From Acidimicrobiales bacterium (GTDB taxonomy: Bacteria > Actinomycetota > Acidimicrobiia > Acidimicrobiales > SHLQ01), in the NCBI GenBank assembly GCA_013002375.1, contig JABDJW010000059.1, positions 1 through 6,665 of the forward strand: a DNA stretch of 6,665 nucleotides, read 5' to 3'. The notes under the pieces are model-generated. The model did no database searches, had not been told where the DNA came from, and saw nothing but the letters and a program-made list of their open reading frames with translations. Of the stretch, positions 5,990 to 6,665 are shown one piece after another. Each line of letters opens with the position of its first letter. The stretch's first letter is position 1. Position numbers and translations under genes: made by a program.

Positions 5990-6665
5990 CTACTCCGGGA
6001 TGAACCAGTCGCCGTTGGGCACGACGCAGGTGTCGGCCACGTCGAACGCCTTGTCGGACCCGAACGCACACGGCGAGGTCCAGGTCATGGTCTGGAACGC
6101 GGTCGCACCGGCTTGGCGGCCCGGCGTGAACGCGGTGGGCAGCATGTTCACGGTGTCGATGGAGCCGAGCTCGCTGAACGCATCGTAGATATCACCCCGC
6201 GACGGGTTGTCGCCGGCGTCATAGATGGCCCGGGCGATCGCCCGGACGAATCCGCACACGATGGTGTTCATGTTCGCCGGCGAATTCTGGGTGGGGTCGA
6301 AGAGGTCGTGGCGAATACCGCTTCGCGCCTCGTAGACGTCGGCACACAGCTCCTGGAACGGCGTGATGACGGCACCCTCGGTGTTGAAATAGCCGCCGTC
6401 GGACACGTCGACCAGGAACGTTCCGTTGTAGAGCGCCGCGGCGTCAGCGCCACCGTTGGCCGCGACCTTCGATGACACCAGGTCGCCCGCTTGGGAGTTG
6501 AACCCGCTGTTGAAGAACTGCACCGCACCCGGCTCATACCCTTGCACTGCCATCTCCCCGACAAAGCCGGGCAACGACAAGAGATTCAGCATCGGGAACA
6601 CCGCGTCGACGTTCTCGTCGAGCAGGTTCGAAACCACACCCTGCAAGCCGTCGGCGCACGTCGTG
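5990..6665 (-). CDS. Periplasmic substrate-binding protein, branched-chain amino acid ABC type (type 1 fold), C-terminal part, cut by right edge
   Basis: The frame is open from the TAG at 5992-5990 to the right edge, about 225 codons, so the start and signal peptide lie outside. The TTG at 6646 is only an internal codon: the frame continues upstream as TTCADG. The sequence fits the C-terminal lobe of Peripla_BP_6/LivJ-like receptors: a DAVFPMLNL strand, GYEPGAVQFFNSGF, SKVAANGGAD, a domain with LYNGTFLV, FQELCADVYEA, IVCGFVRAIARAI and DIYDAFSELG, ending GDWFIPE. Such proteins bind amino acids, amides or small aromatic acids outside the membrane and deliver them to an ABC permease; the ligand cannot be named. 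Two pairs of Cys (LCADV/VCGF and PCAFG/TCVV) could form disulfides, fitting an exported protein. The next gene downstream, after 54 bases, is the oxygenase. No transporter genes are visible in the window. Confidence 0.82.
   Translation of the reverse strand, partial: TTCADGLQGVVSNLLDENVDAVFPMLNLLSLPGFVGEMAVQGYEPGAVQFFNSGFNSQAGDLVSSKVAANGGADAAALYNGTFLVDVSDGGYFNTEGAVITPFQELCADVYEARSGIRHDLFDPTQNSPANMNTIVCGFVRAIARAIYDAGDNPSRGDIYDAFSELGSIDTVNMLPTAFTPGRQAGATAFQTMTWTSPCAFGSDKAFDVADTCVVPNGDWFIPE

Noticed and set aside
6644..6646. TTG as the true start of the substrate-binding protein
   Set aside because: The frame stays open and family-like (TTCADG) up to the window edge. A mature receptor of this type needs an N-terminal lobe and signal peptide, which are missing here because of the edge.

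Overview
The window looks like chromosomal DNA from a high-GC actinobacterium. Several things suggest this: strong G/C preference at third codon positions, an F420-type luciferase-like oxidoreductase, a methylmalonyl-CoA mutase small subunit, a Tat-type lipoprotein with a long Thr/Pro/Ala linker, and apparently leaderless promoters. A lineage such as Acidimicrobiia would fit, but this is an inference from style, not a taxonomic assignment. Six protein genes cover almost the whole window; two run off its edges. I see no rRNA, tRNA, CRISPR array, insertion sequence or phage gene.

Layout. (1) Positions 1-2598, minus strand: a two-gene unit. Inositol-3-phosphate synthase (1303-2598) comes first, followed after 3 bases by the methylmalonyl-CoA mutase small subunit (start at 1299, running off the left edge after 433 codons). 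(2) Positions 2599-2741: a divergent promoter region. (3) Positions 2742-4358, plus strand: a luciferase-like monooxygenase-family oxidoreductase, probably F420-dependent, followed after 21 bases by a gamma-glutamylcyclotransferase-fold protein. (4) Positions 4355-5935, minus strand: a carotenoid-cleavage-oxygenase-family protein that appears to be an exported lipoprotein. Its stop codon overlaps the stop of the convergent plus-strand gene. (5) Positions 5990-6665, minus strand: the C-terminal part of a type 1 periplasmic substrate-binding protein of the branched-chain amino acid type, cut by the right edge.

How the parts may work together. The minus-strand pair joins inositol phosphate synthesis (phosphatidylinositol, possibly mycothiol) with an enzyme of propionyl/methylmalonyl-CoA metabolism. 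The close spacing implies shared transcription, although the pathways have no obvious biochemical link. The plus-strand pair puts a probable F420 enzyme next to a fold that acts on gamma-glutamyl bonds; F420 carries a gamma-linked glutamate tail, so a link is conceivable but unproven. At the right, a solute receptor and an exported oxygenase may both act outside the membrane.

The most distinctive signal beyond the genes is promoter architecture. All three genes that begin a transcription unit in the window have a -10-like hexamer exactly 7 bases before an ATG, as expected for leaderless mRNAs. I found no convincing evidence of a wholly new system; most genes belong to known families in slightly unusual arrangements.
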